Of a stretch of 35,642 nucleotides of DNA, positions 20,874-29,072 are shown piece after piece. Source of the stretch: a virus; the IMG/VR virus record IMGVR_UViG_3300042882_000845, positions 1 to 35,642 of that record. The stretch is one strand, 5' to 3'. Positions within the stretch are counted from its first letter, which is position 1. Each line of letters opens with the position of its first letter. The notes under the pieces are model-generated. The model did no database searches. It saw nothing but the letters and a program-made list of their open reading frames with translations, and was not told the origin of the DNA. A program made the position numbers and the translations under genes.

Positions 20874-21125
20874 ATGAAAATCCAAAACGCCATCAACAAG
20901 CTGCAGAAAAACGGCTTCGCCGTTGCAACGCAAGACGACCGCTTCTTCACCGCGTCGAAGCGGGGGCTCCGGCGCGTCGTCGAGTTCAGCCGTAACGGCC
21001 GCAGCGACGAAGCAACGTGCATCGGCTTCCGCTCAATCAACGACCACAACGATCCCATCACTGACTACTGCGCGACATTCTTTTGCGACAGTCTCGCCAG
21101 GGCAATTCGTTCGGCGTCCAACTAA
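20874..21125 (+). CDS. Conserved small phage protein (83 aa)
   Basis: The protein shows MKIQNAINKLQKNGFAVATQ, then FSRNGRSDEATCIGFRSIND and ITDYCATFFCDSLARAI. This resembles small phage proteins with a v..eF.......i..r...D......DY pattern; function unknown. ATG 20874 follows CACACCACA directly, as at 20308, again without a Shine-Dalgarno. Confidence 0.65.
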   Translation: MKIQNAINKLQKNGFAVATQDDRFFTASKRGLRRVVEFSRNGRSDEATCIGFRSINDHNDPITDYCATFFCDSLARAIRSASN

Positions 21126-21126
21126 C

Positions 21127-21303
21127 ATGAACACTCACGCCATCGCCCAGACCGCCGCCAACTTCAACGCCGTCCATGATTACGATGTGGCTGCCGCGCT
21201 CAAGCTGACTGAGCTTGTCATCCGGCACGCTCATATGGTGCAGTTAGCGCGCAAAGAAGCCGCCGATCCGCAGCTCGCGCTGCCTTTGGAGGTTGCCGAA
21301 TGA
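21127..21303 (+). CDS. Small helical protein (58 aa)
   Basis: ATG 21127 lies one base after the previous stop. The sequence reads MNTHAIAQTAANFNAVHDYD then an amphipathic helix (AAALKLTELVIRHAHMVQLA). The end overlaps the start of the lipoprotein gene (ATGA). Unknown function. Confidence 0.55.
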   Translation: MNTHAIAQTAANFNAVHDYDVAAALKLTELVIRHAHMVQLARKEAADPQLALPLEVAE

Positions 21304-21686
21304 TCGCCGCCATCGCCAGACACGCCGCTCCTCTGGCCTTGGCGGCGCTCCTCGCCGCCTGCGCGACAACGCCGGAGCCCAAGCCCTTCGTGCCCACCGC
21401 ACCCAAAGCTCGAGCCATGGCCGTCCACAGCATTCCCACCGGCATGATGGTCATGGTGAACGAAGAATGGGTCGGCATAACGCCGTGCGTCATCATGCTC
21501 CCAGCGGACAGCAACGGCGGATTCACTGGTCCGCTGACCATCATCGAAGCCGTGCCAATCACCGGCGGCATGCAGTCCACCAAGATGTGGTGGCAGAGGC
21601 AGCGGATTCCCTCGAGGGTGGTCTTCACGCTGCCCTGGGCGCCGCCGCAGCCGGCGAAGAAGGCGGATCTCATCGTCACACAATGA
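21300..21686 (+). CDS. Lipoprotein with PEGA-like segment
   Basis: This 128-residue protein has a classical lipoprotein signal peptide: a basic N-end, hydrophobic core and lipobox LAAC with Cys21. The mature part has IPTGMMVMVNEEWVGITPCV, which fits a PEGA-type domain (S-x-P-x-Ga-V-x-vng-x-x-G-x-TP), then a Pro-rich end. Phage-encoded lipoproteins expressed from a lysogeny-side block can alter the host envelope or exclude superinfecting phages; that role is inference. It is the sixth gene of the plus-strand block. Confidence 0.7.
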   Translation: MIAAIARHAAPLALAALLAACATTPEPKPFVPTAPKARAMAVHSIPTGMMVMVNEEWVGITPCVIMLPADSNGGFTGPLTIIEAVPITGGMQSTKMWWQRQRIPSRVVFTLPWAPPQPAKKADLIVTQ

Positions 21687-21850
21687 ATGCACCGAAACAA
21701 AAACAACCGGAAACCTGTCCGATTTGCGGACAAGAAATCGGCAGCTATCACAGCCGCAAAGCTCTCGTTTACGTTGTGCTGGCAACGGTTGGCGCGATGG
21801 CCATCCTTGCCGCCATCGCCGAATGGCTTGGCTTGCTCACGTTTAAATGA
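21683..21850 (+). CDS. Small CxxC plus transmembrane protein (55 aa)
   Basis: ATG 21683 overlaps the lipoprotein stop (ATGA). It contains ETCPICGQEIG, one zinc-knuckle half, and a C-terminal transmembrane helix (ALVYVVLATVGAMAILAAIA). Its stop is 3 nt from the convergent integrase stop, so no terminator lies between them. Probably a membrane partner of the lipoprotein. Confidence 0.6.
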   Translation: MNAPKQKQPETCPICGQEIGSYHSRKALVYVVLATVGAMAILAAIAEWLGLLTFK

Positions 21851-21853
21851 CCC

Positions 21854-22948
21854 TTAATCCGGCAGCTCCACCCGCTGATCCATCGTAGCGTAGTGCCGCT
21901 CAGTCGTTGAGCTGGTGGTGTGACCCAAGAACCGCGACACGGTCGAGATCCGGCCGGTGGCGTTGAGCAGGTCGCTGCCCGCCTGCTTCCGCAGACAGTA
22001 GAGCAAGTCCTTGCGCCCGGGCAGGAACTCCCGCAGCCAGTTGTTCATGATGCGCATGCACCAGTTGTGCCGTGTGTACGTTGTCCCTCCGGGCACCATG
22101 TAGTCGTCAGCCTCCAGCAGCTCCGCGGCGACCGCATCGGGGAGCACAATCTGCCGCTGCCGCCGCGATCCGGTCTTGAGCGTGAAGCCCTCGTCCGGCC
22201 GCTGTACAAGTAGCAGCTCATGCTTGCCGCCCCGCTTTTCGATCCAGCCCTTCCGGCACGCCGCAATTTCAGTTGGCGTCATGCCGCAGCGGCGAGCCAG
22301 CAGGAACGCCCTGCGAATCCCGCCGCCGGCCAGCTTGCTCTTCTCCTCTAGGGTTGCCAGCACGTCCGCGGTGAGGGGAACAAAGGCATCGAGGTTCGCC
22401 CGGATGCCGGTCTTGGCGGTCGCATCGCGGAACTCGGCGAGGTCCGGCAAGTCAAAGCCCTCCCAGTCATTCGCCCGGCAGAAGACCGCGCGGCCCATGG
22501 CGAGGTTGGTCTTCTGCGAGGCCGGCGCCAGCTGCGTCTTGCGCAGGAAGTCGGAGACCAGCTTCCGGTTGAGGCGGGTGAGGGGAAGCGCGCGGAGTTT
22601 CTCTCGGTCAGTCACGCCCAGGCCGTCCCGCAGGACAACCAGCAGTGCGTTGACGTTGTCCTTGCGGGAATCTACCTTGCTTGTCTGCAAGTAATGATCG
22701 CACGCCGCACCAATCGATTCGGAGGAAGTCTTCCGGGTGAAGTCCTTGAGGGCGCCCAGCCCTTCGGTCGCCGTCTGCTCAAGAATGGCTTTCGCCTTGG
22801 CCTTGGCCATCGACAGGTCCGAGGTAGCCAGGCTAATGCGTTGCCGCTCCATCGAGGATGGGTGTCGAAAGTGCAATCGGTAGAACGGCGAGGCGCCGAT
22901 CTTGTGGAGTGTTCCGGTCAGTCCTCGGTGCTTAATGGTGGTGTCCAT
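21854..22948 (-). CDS. int: Tyrosine recombinase / integrase
   Basis: ATG 22948 gives 364 residues; the longer TTG start at 22957 is less likely. A core-binding domain (about 70-175) is followed by a catalytic domain with box I RRCGMTPTEIAAC (about 219-231), beta-strand Lys258 (TLKTGSRR), LLYCLRKQ with Arg320, LGHTTSSTT with His343, and nucleophile Tyr353 (RHYATMD). The usual first catalytic Arg (G-[LMI]-R) is Thr224, and the His of the H-x-x-R motif is Cys318, so two of the conserved catalytic residues are replaced. It lies directly beside the attP site (22991-23206). Confidence 0.88.
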   Translation of the reverse strand: MDTTIKHRGLTGTLHKIGASPFYRLHFRHPSSMERQRISLATSDLSMAKAKAKAILEQTATEGLGALKDFTRKTSSESIGAACDHYLQTSKVDSRKDNVNALLVVLRDGLGVTDREKLRALPLTRLNRKLVSDFLRKTQLAPASQKTNLAMGRAVFCRANDWEGFDLPDLAEFRDATAKTGIRANLDAFVPLTADVLATLEEKSKLAGGGIRRAFLLARRCGMTPTEIAACRKGWIEKRGGKHELLLVQRPDEGFTLKTGSRRQRQIVLPDAVAAELLEADDYMVPGGTTYTRHNWCMRIMNNWLREFLPGRKDLLYCLRKQAGSDLLNATGRISTVSRFLGHTTSSTTERHYATMDQRVELPD

Positions 22949-22990
22949 GCGCAGCAATATGCGGCCGCCCGCGGGCTCTTGTCAACCGAC

Positions 22991-23042
22991 TGTGCCAGCA
23001 CTGTGCCAAAGTGTGGCAGCAGTGTGGCAGATTGTGTGGCAG
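22991..23042. repeat. Left array of helically phased arm-type repeats
   Basis: Five copies of TGTGSCAR lie at about 22991, 23002, 23012, 23023 and 23035 (starts), spaced 10-12 bp. The last three share GTGTGGCAG exactly. Regular spacing of one helical turn suggests arm-type sites for integrase or its partners. The array is 43 nt upstream of the integrase ATG, so binding could also control int expression. Confidence 0.6.
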
Positions 23043-23108
23043 AAAGATTTGATTGTAGAGCCCTTATGGGACACTTGTGGACAGACGTTTACTCTAGAAT
23101 ATGATTTC

Positions 23109-23147
23109 GCCGGCATAGCTCAGCTGGTAGAGCACCTGATTTGTAAT
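23109..23147 (+). other. attP core: 5' half of tRNA-Thr(TGT)
   Basis: Thirty-nine bases match the 5' half of a tRNA-Thr gene: acceptor GCCGGCA (23109-23115), D-arm GCTC...GAGC, anticodon stem CCTGA (23135-23139) and loop TTTGTAA with anticodon TGT (23142-23144). Identity stops after position 39, and the 3' half (T-arm and acceptor 3' strand) is absent. This is the pattern of a core crossing over in the anticodon loop. It is not a functional tRNA by itself. Confidence 0.75.
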
Positions 23148-23186
23148 AAGCTGCTGTGCGCAGCATCCATGCGGGTCTTCGGGGAG

Positions 23187-23206
23187 TGTGGCTGGCGGTG
23201 TGGCAG
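23187..23206. repeat. Right arm-type repeats of attP
   Basis: Two copies, TGTGGCTG at 23187 and TGTGGCAG at 23199, are spaced 12 bp and match the left array. With the core between the arrays, this is the P/core/P' layout expected for a tyrosine-integrase attachment site. Confidence 0.55.
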
Positions 23207-23215
23207 ACATGACGA

Positions 23216-23233
23216 AGCCCGCCGTAGCGGGCT
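23216..23233 (-). terminator. Hairpin at the end of the late operon
   Basis: AGCCCGC and GCGGGCT form a perfect 7-bp stem around CGTA. It lies 33 nt past the stop of the last late gene (23266). The flanking T-run is weak on the minus strand, so efficiency is uncertain. Confidence 0.5.
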
Positions 23234-23265
23234 CCGAGTCTCCTGCACCGCGCTTGGCGGGGGAG

Positions 23266-23478
23266 CTATAGGTCGTCTAGTCCTGCCGGTGCTGGCTCTG
23301 CTGGTCGCCGCACCGGAAACTCAGACGGGTCGCGGTCAGTGACCATGGCAATGACCTCGCGCCGCTCTTGGGCGGTCAAACGCCGGCCGTACACTTTCTC
23401 AGCGGCCCCGATCATGCCGTCCACGTTTTCAGCCGTGTCGTCCGGGTCGTCGGTAAAATCTGCAGGGAATCCGCTCAT
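23266..23478 (-). CDS. Small acidic late protein (70 aa)
   Basis: The protein has MSGFPADFTDDPDDTAENVD and a helical, basic second half (YGRRLTAQERREVIAMVTDR). Its ATG overlaps the stop of the 1865-aa gene (ATGA), so it is coupled to it. It may be an accessory or chaperone of the giant protein. Not recognised. Confidence 0.6.
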   Translation of the reverse strand: MSGFPADFTDDPDDTAENVDGMIGAAEKVYGRRLTAQERREVIAMVTDRDPSEFPVRRPAEPAPAGLDDL

Positions 23479-26400
23479 TGTTCTAGGTAATTAAATGCAC
23501 CATTTTTAAGGGAAAGTCGAATGGTTTGTCCGGCGTCGTTGGAACCCTCGACGAAGCCCTCGGCCGTGCGCATGAACTGCGCGAAGTCGCTCGCCGTGCC
23601 GTTGCGCCCGTATTTGCGGACGAAGTTCTTCGTGATGTCTAAGGACGAGTGCCCAACCGCCTCGTTCTTAATTGCGTTCCAGGTAGCCCAGTGCAGGCCG
23701 CCGGGATCGGCGTGGGCGCCGAGGTAGTTGCGCAGCTCCGGTGAGTTGTTGATCGCCACCTGCGCCACGCTATCAAGGGAGTTGTAGAGGGCGAGGCTGA
23801 ACGCTGGGTTTCCGTTTTCAAGCGTGCCGTAGTTTTTGTAGATGCCGATGGGATCTTGCGGGATAACTTTTTGCGCGCCGACATACTTGAAGTATTGCTC
23901 CGGTGTTGCCGCGCCGGTCAGCTTCATCACGTCCGGCAGGTAAAGGTCAACAAAGCGCCAGCGATCCAGCACACTGCCCTTGACTCCAAAGCTCAAGCCC
24001 ACGAAGCCCTGCACCTTATTCTTCATGCCGACCTTGCCGTGCCCAAGTGCGTTGAACTGAGCGCGCATGTCGATGGCGTTGTTGTTGGCGTAAAGCGCAG
24101 CCACCTCGTCCCACCGCCCGTTGTGGTAAGCCAGCGCCTTGTAGAACGAATTAGCGTTCGCCTTGGCGTTGTTGCCCTTGCCGCGAAAATCTCCCTTGGT
24201 GCCGTCGAGAGCTTTGGCCACCAAAGCCTCCCAGGCCTTTGGCGTCATGTTGAACTTGCCCTGGACCGACATGTCAATGGCTTCAATGATTGCTGGGTCC
24301 AGCACGGTGCGCATCCACGCCGCTTCTTGGTTGACCACATCAAGCTGCTTGGAAAGCGTGCCCCAGTAATGGTGCAGCGCCGTGTTGAATGGCGACGGTT
24401 GCCCACCCACCAGTTGCCGCATGTCGGTCACTCCGTCCAGACCTTGCATAGCAGCCGCGCGTGTTCCTGGCACCGTGCGCTTGCCGTGAAAGCCGCCGTC
24501 AAGCAGTCCGACAAATGCCGCGGGGTCGGTCAGCATCAGCTTCAATCCGCTTGGAGGGATCAGAATATCTCCGACAACGCCCGAGGCGCGCATGATCTCC
24601 GAGTACCCAACCGGATCGACAAACTTCATTGGGTCAGCCGCGGCCAGCGCCGCCGCCCGCACTGACTGTTGCGCGTCGGCCTGCGCTCGCGCTCGGTCTG
24701 TCCGGGCAACATCGTAGATGTCCTGCTTGGAAAATGACACACCCTTGACCTTGTCGAGTTTGACGTTTGGCAGCGGCATCCAGTGCTGGCCCGTGTAGTC
24801 CTTCCAGCTTTTAGGGTTGCCGCCATCCACCACGGCGTCTGGCTTGTCTTTGCGCCGTATCACCAACTTAGGAACGCTTGAAGCCCCCTTCGGCAGCCGG
24901 GGAATCGCTTTGCGTGCGGTATCGGTGAGCTGCGTCACGGTGCCCTTCGGCATGGCCACGCCTTGATCGCCTGCAGGCGCAGCATCCGGCATCGCCTGCC
25001 CACGCCTCTGCAACGCCCGCTGCAACTGCGCATCTTCCGACCGCACGCCGCGGCGCTCCAGCTCTGCGCTGATAGCCTCGTTGCGCCGGAGCAGCTCGCG
25101 GGTCTGCGCAGCACCGCCACGCACCGGACGGCCCTCACGCATGCCCAAAGTGGACAGCCCGAGGTAGCCTTGGTTCTCCTCGTATTGGCGTAGGAGTTGG
25201 TCGGTGGGAACGGACTCGAGGGAGTCTGGCATGGCTTGAGCGCGCGGGGCGGCTGCGCGCGGCGGCTGACCAACATTCTCCAGCGCCGCATTGAGCTTCT
25301 TGCGCTGCGAGGCGGTCGGTTTCTCAGCGCGGTAAAACGCCTTGGCCAAATCGTCGCCGGCCAGCTGCGAATTCTTGCGGGCAAAGTCCACAAAGCTCTG
25401 CACAACATCCTGCATGTCGTAGTCAATCCTGCCGGTGTCGCGCGCGTTCGCCCATGACTCCACGTCATCAAGCAGGCTTTCGGTATAGGCATCCCACCGC
25501 TCGCTCATCCCATCACCCCTACCAGAAACCGGGGCATCCGGCATCCCCTGAGCCCCCCGCGGGATCTGCTGGGGCATGCGGTTGTTGTTGATCTTGTCGT
25601 AGTCGAAAAAGTAGCCAGTGCGTCCGCTCGGCTGGGCATCGTTGAGCCGGTCGATGCGCCAAGTGCGGATGCTGCCCCGGGGGTTCAGCTCGGCGTAGAG
25701 CGGGTTAGCGGCGCGCTGCACGGCCGTTCCGGTGCCGATGAGTCCGTTGAGGGTGTCGCGCTTCTGCTGTCCGATGGTCATTTCGCCGGGGCGCCCGTTG
25801 CGATGGTTGGCTAGGTAGGTCTTGAGGTCGGCCTCCACCTGCTTCATGTCGTTGTTAAAGATGCCCAACTCGCCCTTGTTGATCGCCCTCATGGCGGACG
25901 CGCGGAAGGCGTTGAGGTCAAGCGAGGCGGCCAGTAGGTGGTTCTGCTTAGTCACCTGCCAGCCGAACGGCACGGTCTCGCGCTGGATGGCGCGCACGGC
26001 ACCCATGTTGGTGATGCGGTAGCGTCCGCTCGATCCGGTGCCGATGGCGTTGTAGTCGATGTTCCAGCTTCCGCCCTCGGCACGGCTGGCCTCCATGCCC
26101 CGGGCAAACTGGCGGACGTGCTGCGGGAATTGCGTGAAGAGGTCAAACTGCGGCGGCAGCACCGGCCCGCCGATCACCTCGCGTCCGTTGACCTTGCGCT
26201 TGCCAAACTCGGTTGAGTTGACCGGCACAAACTTCTTGGCGTCGTACAGCGTCTTGATCTGCGCTGCGCGGTTGGCCTCGGCGGCATTGATGATCGGCTG
26301 CGGCTTGTAGGCGTAGGTGCCGTCCGGCTTTTGGAACAGAAAGTCATTCTCCAGCACGCCGCGGCCTTCGTCCCGCAGCTTGACGTGCGTACTGCGCGCC

Positions 26401-29072
26401 ATGTCCTCCGGGCGGCTGCTCCGCGCCAGCTCTACGCCGCGGGGTGTTGCGCTGCCGGCCTCCTCGAGGCCGACCAAGTACTGATCGTAGGCGCGCACAT
26501 ACTCCTTCACCCGCTTCTGCATGATGCGGTCTTGGAAGAGCGGGTTGTCGCGGAAAAGAACAGACGGATTGTCCAGCATCTTGCCGGTGCCGCCGTCCAG
26601 CCGCACACCCATCACCTCCAGCACGCGCCCGCCGGCGGCCAGCATTGACTCAGCCAGGCGTGGAAACGCCCCGTCACGGCGGATGCCGCGGAAGTCAATG
26701 GCCGGAGCCTCGCTGGCAAACGTCTCGGCGATCACCTCGTCGCGCGCCCAGTCCAGGGCGTCCTCGCCGCGCTCAATGCTGCGCTGCGACAGTTCCTCGT
26801 AGCGTTCGTTGATCAGCCTTTCGCGCTCGCTCGGCTCCAGCTTGCGGCCCTTGGCGATGTCCGATGGAGACTTGTTGCCACTCTCAAGGTCGCGGAACTC
26901 CTGCTCAGTGAGCACTTGGGGCAGTTCCCCGGTTGTTCCGTTTTGAATGTCTCCATCGACCAAGCGGCCGACATACTCGCGGCCGCGGGCCTGCACGCCG
27001 TCTGCCCCATACTGCTGGTTGACCAAGTTGCGCAGATCGTTGCGCGGCTGACCGTCCAAAATGTTGCTGGTCAGGATGGCGTGGCCAATCTCATGCGGCA
27101 CGATGGCCCCGACACCGCCGGCTGACTTGCGTGCGTCGAGATTGATGAAGACCCTGGCGCGTCCGTTGGCGTCCTTCTCGAGGAACAGTCCCGCGGCCAA
27201 CTCACCGCTGGTCGCCGAGACATCCTTGTTCATCCGGTATTCGTCCGCCTTGAGAGGAACAAAATCCACCTTGCCTGCCAGCACGCCCTGCATGGCCGCC
27301 ATGCGGTCCAGTGAGGCATGTGGCAGCACCGACAGCGCGTCCACATTGCCGCCCACGGCATAGACATCGGCCATCATCCGAGCCACATCTGCGTCCGGCG
27401 CCGTGCTCCGGCGACCTATGGCACCGCCGACCAGTCCTCCAGCACCGCCGAGGGCCATGATGCCGCCGAAGACTTCACCGGCGCGCTCGGCATCCGGCTG
27501 CAGGGCCGCAAAAGGTGCTCCGGTGATCCCGGCCGCTACTGCCCCGCTGGTCACGTCGTCAGCTAGGCGCGCCGCTGTGGTCACGCCAGCGCGGTCGGCA
27601 AAGCGAGCCACACGGCGCAGTGCCTCGGGGTTGCCAGCGTCCTGCGCCACCCGCTTGAGTGTGCTATCGGTGCCGTCAACGTAGCCTGTAAAGTATTTGC
27701 GGTAGCGCTCAGGGATCGCCGTCATGCGCGCCAAGTCAGCCGCTGCTTCCGCCCGGGCCGTGCCGATGCCGCCTACACCCGCCTCGCGGATGATGGTCGC
27801 CGCACCGCCGGCCGCCGCGCCGGTCTTGCGGATGATCGCACCGCCGTAGCGCAGCCCCGGCAGCACGCTGCCCAGGGCCGTCACCGCGGCGGTCACATTG
27901 CCCCCGCCGCCCGCTGCGTCCGCATAGACCGCCGCACCGGCCGCACCGGCGCCTAGTGCCGCCTGCTGCTTGGCCGTCAGTCCGGTGATGTCCTGCACGC
28001 GGCTGCTGATACCAAACTCCATCCGCTCGGCGAGGTCTGCCGTGGCATCCGCCGCACGCTGCACACCCCGGAGCGGAGCGCCGGCTAGGGTCGCCGTCCG
28101 CCGTAGCACACGCAGCTTGCTCAGCGCGCCCGCACCCAGAGGCACCAAGTTGACCGGGTCGAGGGCCATTGAGCCGATCATCGACAGCGTCTCCGCAGGC
28201 TGCTCGTTGGTGATCTGGTAAGCCTCCTTGCTGGTCGCTGGTGCGGCCATCTTGCTGGCACCCACTTGAAAATCTGTCACTCCTGCGAACTCCTGCTCCA
28301 GCGACTTCTCGCGCTGGTAGCGATCATAAGCCTTGTCGAAGTCCTCCTCATTTTCCACCGGCGTCGGCTCCATGGCGTCCGCCTCGCTGGCCGCCGCGGC
28401 AATGATGTTGGCGTCCTGCAACTCATCGCCGGTCAGTTTGCCCTCCTGCTCAAGGCGCTTGGCCAATGCCTGGTGCTTCAGCCCGCGCCGCTTCGCCCAA
28501 GTCGTGGCGTCATCGACCTTGTTGCCTACCCAATCGAAAAGCTGCACCATGTTGATGCCGGCCTTGCGGATAGTTTCGGCGCCGGTCTGCACGTTGCGCT
28601 GCACTTGGTTAACCGGATCGGTGACCATGCCGACCATGCCGTCGCGGATCTCGCGTCCGGCCTCGGGGATCATGGCGAGCATGCCCGCGGCACCTTGTCC
28701 CACACCTTCGATAAAACGGCCGACCTCGTTGTTCTCCTCCGTCCGCCGCGTCCAGTACTGCCGGAATTCTTCCTGCGGCATGATGTAGTCCACGCGGCGG
28801 TAGTTTTCCTCCTCGAGCTGGTTTAGCTCGTAGTCCGTCATCGGCTCCGGCTCCGCGGGAGCTTCGGGCGGTAGGGCAATGCCACGCTCGCGGGCAAACG
28901 GCGTGGAGGCCAGCACTGGCAGCGCATCAAGCTGCCGGTCGGTAAAGCCTTGGGCCGGAGCAGGGGATGCGGCAAGGCGGTCCACCAGCCCGGTGGTGAT
29001 CTCCGGCTGTCCCTGCTGCGCTTCCAATGCGGACAGCTCTTCGTCAGTCAGTCCTATCGAACCTGGTACCAT
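23475..29072 (-). CDS. Giant internal-virion/polyvalent-type protein with zincin motif
   Basis: This 1865-residue protein is the longest in the window. Residues 8-17, 43-52 and 78-87 are three TDxxLxxL repeats exactly 35 residues apart. Ala/Gly-rich hydrophobic segments lie roughly at 370-440 and 530-553. A zincin motif HEIGH is at 660-664, with Glu779 or Glu783 in RDEVIAETFASEA as the possible third ligand. Short MPD(A/S) linkers recur around the start of the last third, followed by a long helical C-terminus. Phage polyvalent proteins are large virion-associated multidomain proteins that often carry zincin domains and are injected with DNA. The gene order (fibre, internal proteins, giant protein) supports an ejection role. 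Catalytic activity is not shown. Confidence 0.75.
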   Translation of the reverse strand: MVPGSIGLTDEELSALEAQQGQPEITTGLVDRLAASPAPAQGFTDRQLDALPVLASTPFARERGIALPPEAPAEPEPMTDYELNQLEEENYRRVDYIMPQEEFRQYWTRRTEENNEVGRFIEGVGQGAAGMLAMIPEAGREIRDGMVGMVTDPVNQVQRNVQTGAETIRKAGINMVQLFDWVGNKVDDATTWAKRRGLKHQALAKRLEQEGKLTGDELQDANIIAAAASEADAMEPTPVENEEDFDKAYDRYQREKSLEQEFAGVTDFQVGASKMAAPATSKEAYQITNEQPAETLSMIGSMALDPVNLVPLGAGALSKLRVLRRTATLAGAPLRGVQRAADATADLAERMEFGISSRVQDITGLTAKQQAALGAGAAGAAVYADAAGGGGNVTAAVTALGSVLPGLRYGGAIIRKTGAAAGGAATIIREAGVGGIGTARAEAAADLARMTAIPERYRKYFTGYVDGTDSTLKRVAQDAGNPEALRRVARFADRAGVTTAARLADDVTSGAVAAGITGAPFAALQPDAERAGEVFGGIMALGGAGGLVGGAIGRRSTAPDADVARMMADVYAVGGNVDALSVLPHASLDRMAAMQGVLAGKVDFVPLKADEYRMNKDVSATSGELAAGLFLEKDANGRARVFINLDARKSAGGVGAIVPHEIGHAILTSNILDGQPRNDLRNLVNQQYGADGVQARGREYVGRLVDGDIQNGTTGELPQVLTEQEFRDLESGNKSPSDIAKGRKLEPSERERLINERYEELSQRSIERGEDALDWARDEVIAETFASEAPAIDFRGIRRDGAFPRLAESMLAAGGRVLEVMGVRLDGGTGKMLDNPSVLFRDNPLFQDRIMQKRVKEYVRAYDQYLVGLEEAGSATPRGVELARSSRPEDMARSTHVKLRDEGRGVLENDFLFQKPDGTYAYKPQPIINAAEANRAAQIKTLYDAKKFVPVNSTEFGKRKVNGREVIGGPVLPPQFDLFTQFPQHVRQFARGMEASRAEGGSWNIDYNAIGTGSSGRYRITNMGAVRAIQRETVPFGWQVTKQNHLLAASLDLNAFRASAMRAINKGELGIFNNDMKQVEADLKTYLANHRNGRPGEMTIGQQKRDTLNGLIGTGTAVQRAANPLYAELNPRGSIRTWRIDRLNDAQPSGRTGYFFDYDKINNNRMPQQIPRGAQGMPDAPVSGRGDGMSERWDAYTESLLDDVESWANARDTGRIDYDMQDVVQSFVDFARKNSQLAGDDLAKAFYRAEKPTASQRKKLNAALENVGQPPRAAAPRAQAMPDSLESVPTDQLLRQYEENQGYLGLSTLGMREGRPVRGGAAQTRELLRRNEAISAELERRGVRSEDAQLQRALQRRGQAMPDAAPAGDQGVAMPKGTVTQLTDTARKAIPRLPKGASSVPKLVIRRKDKPDAVVDGGNPKSWKDYTGQHWMPLPNVKLDKVKGVSFSKQDIYDVARTDRARAQADAQQSVRAAALAAADPMKFVDPVGYSEIMRASGVVGDILIPPSGLKLMLTDPAAFVGLLDGGFHGKRTVPGTRAAAMQGLDGVTDMRQLVGGQPSPFNTALHHYWGTLSKQLDVVNQEAAWMRTVLDPAIIEAIDMSVQGKFNMTPKAWEALVAKALDGTKGDFRGKGNNAKANANSFYKALAYHNGRWDEVAALYANNNAIDMRAQFNALGHGKVGMKNKVQGFVGLSFGVKGSVLDRWRFVDLYLPDVMKLTGAATPEQYFKYVGAQKVIPQDPIGIYKNYGTLENGNPAFSLALYNSLDSVAQVAINNSPELRNYLGAHADPGGLHWATWNAIKNEAVGHSSLDITKNFVRKYGRNGTASDFAQFMRTAEGFVEGSNDAGQTIRLSLKNGAFNYLEQ

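Noticed and set aside
23109-23181. Complete tRNA gene
   Set aside because: Only the 5' half is present. After position 39 the anticodon stem is not closed (TAAGC instead of TCAGG) and no T-arm follows.
23856-24665. 269-codon plus-strand open frame
   Set aside because: Antisense to the giant protein; composition typical of a shadow frame.
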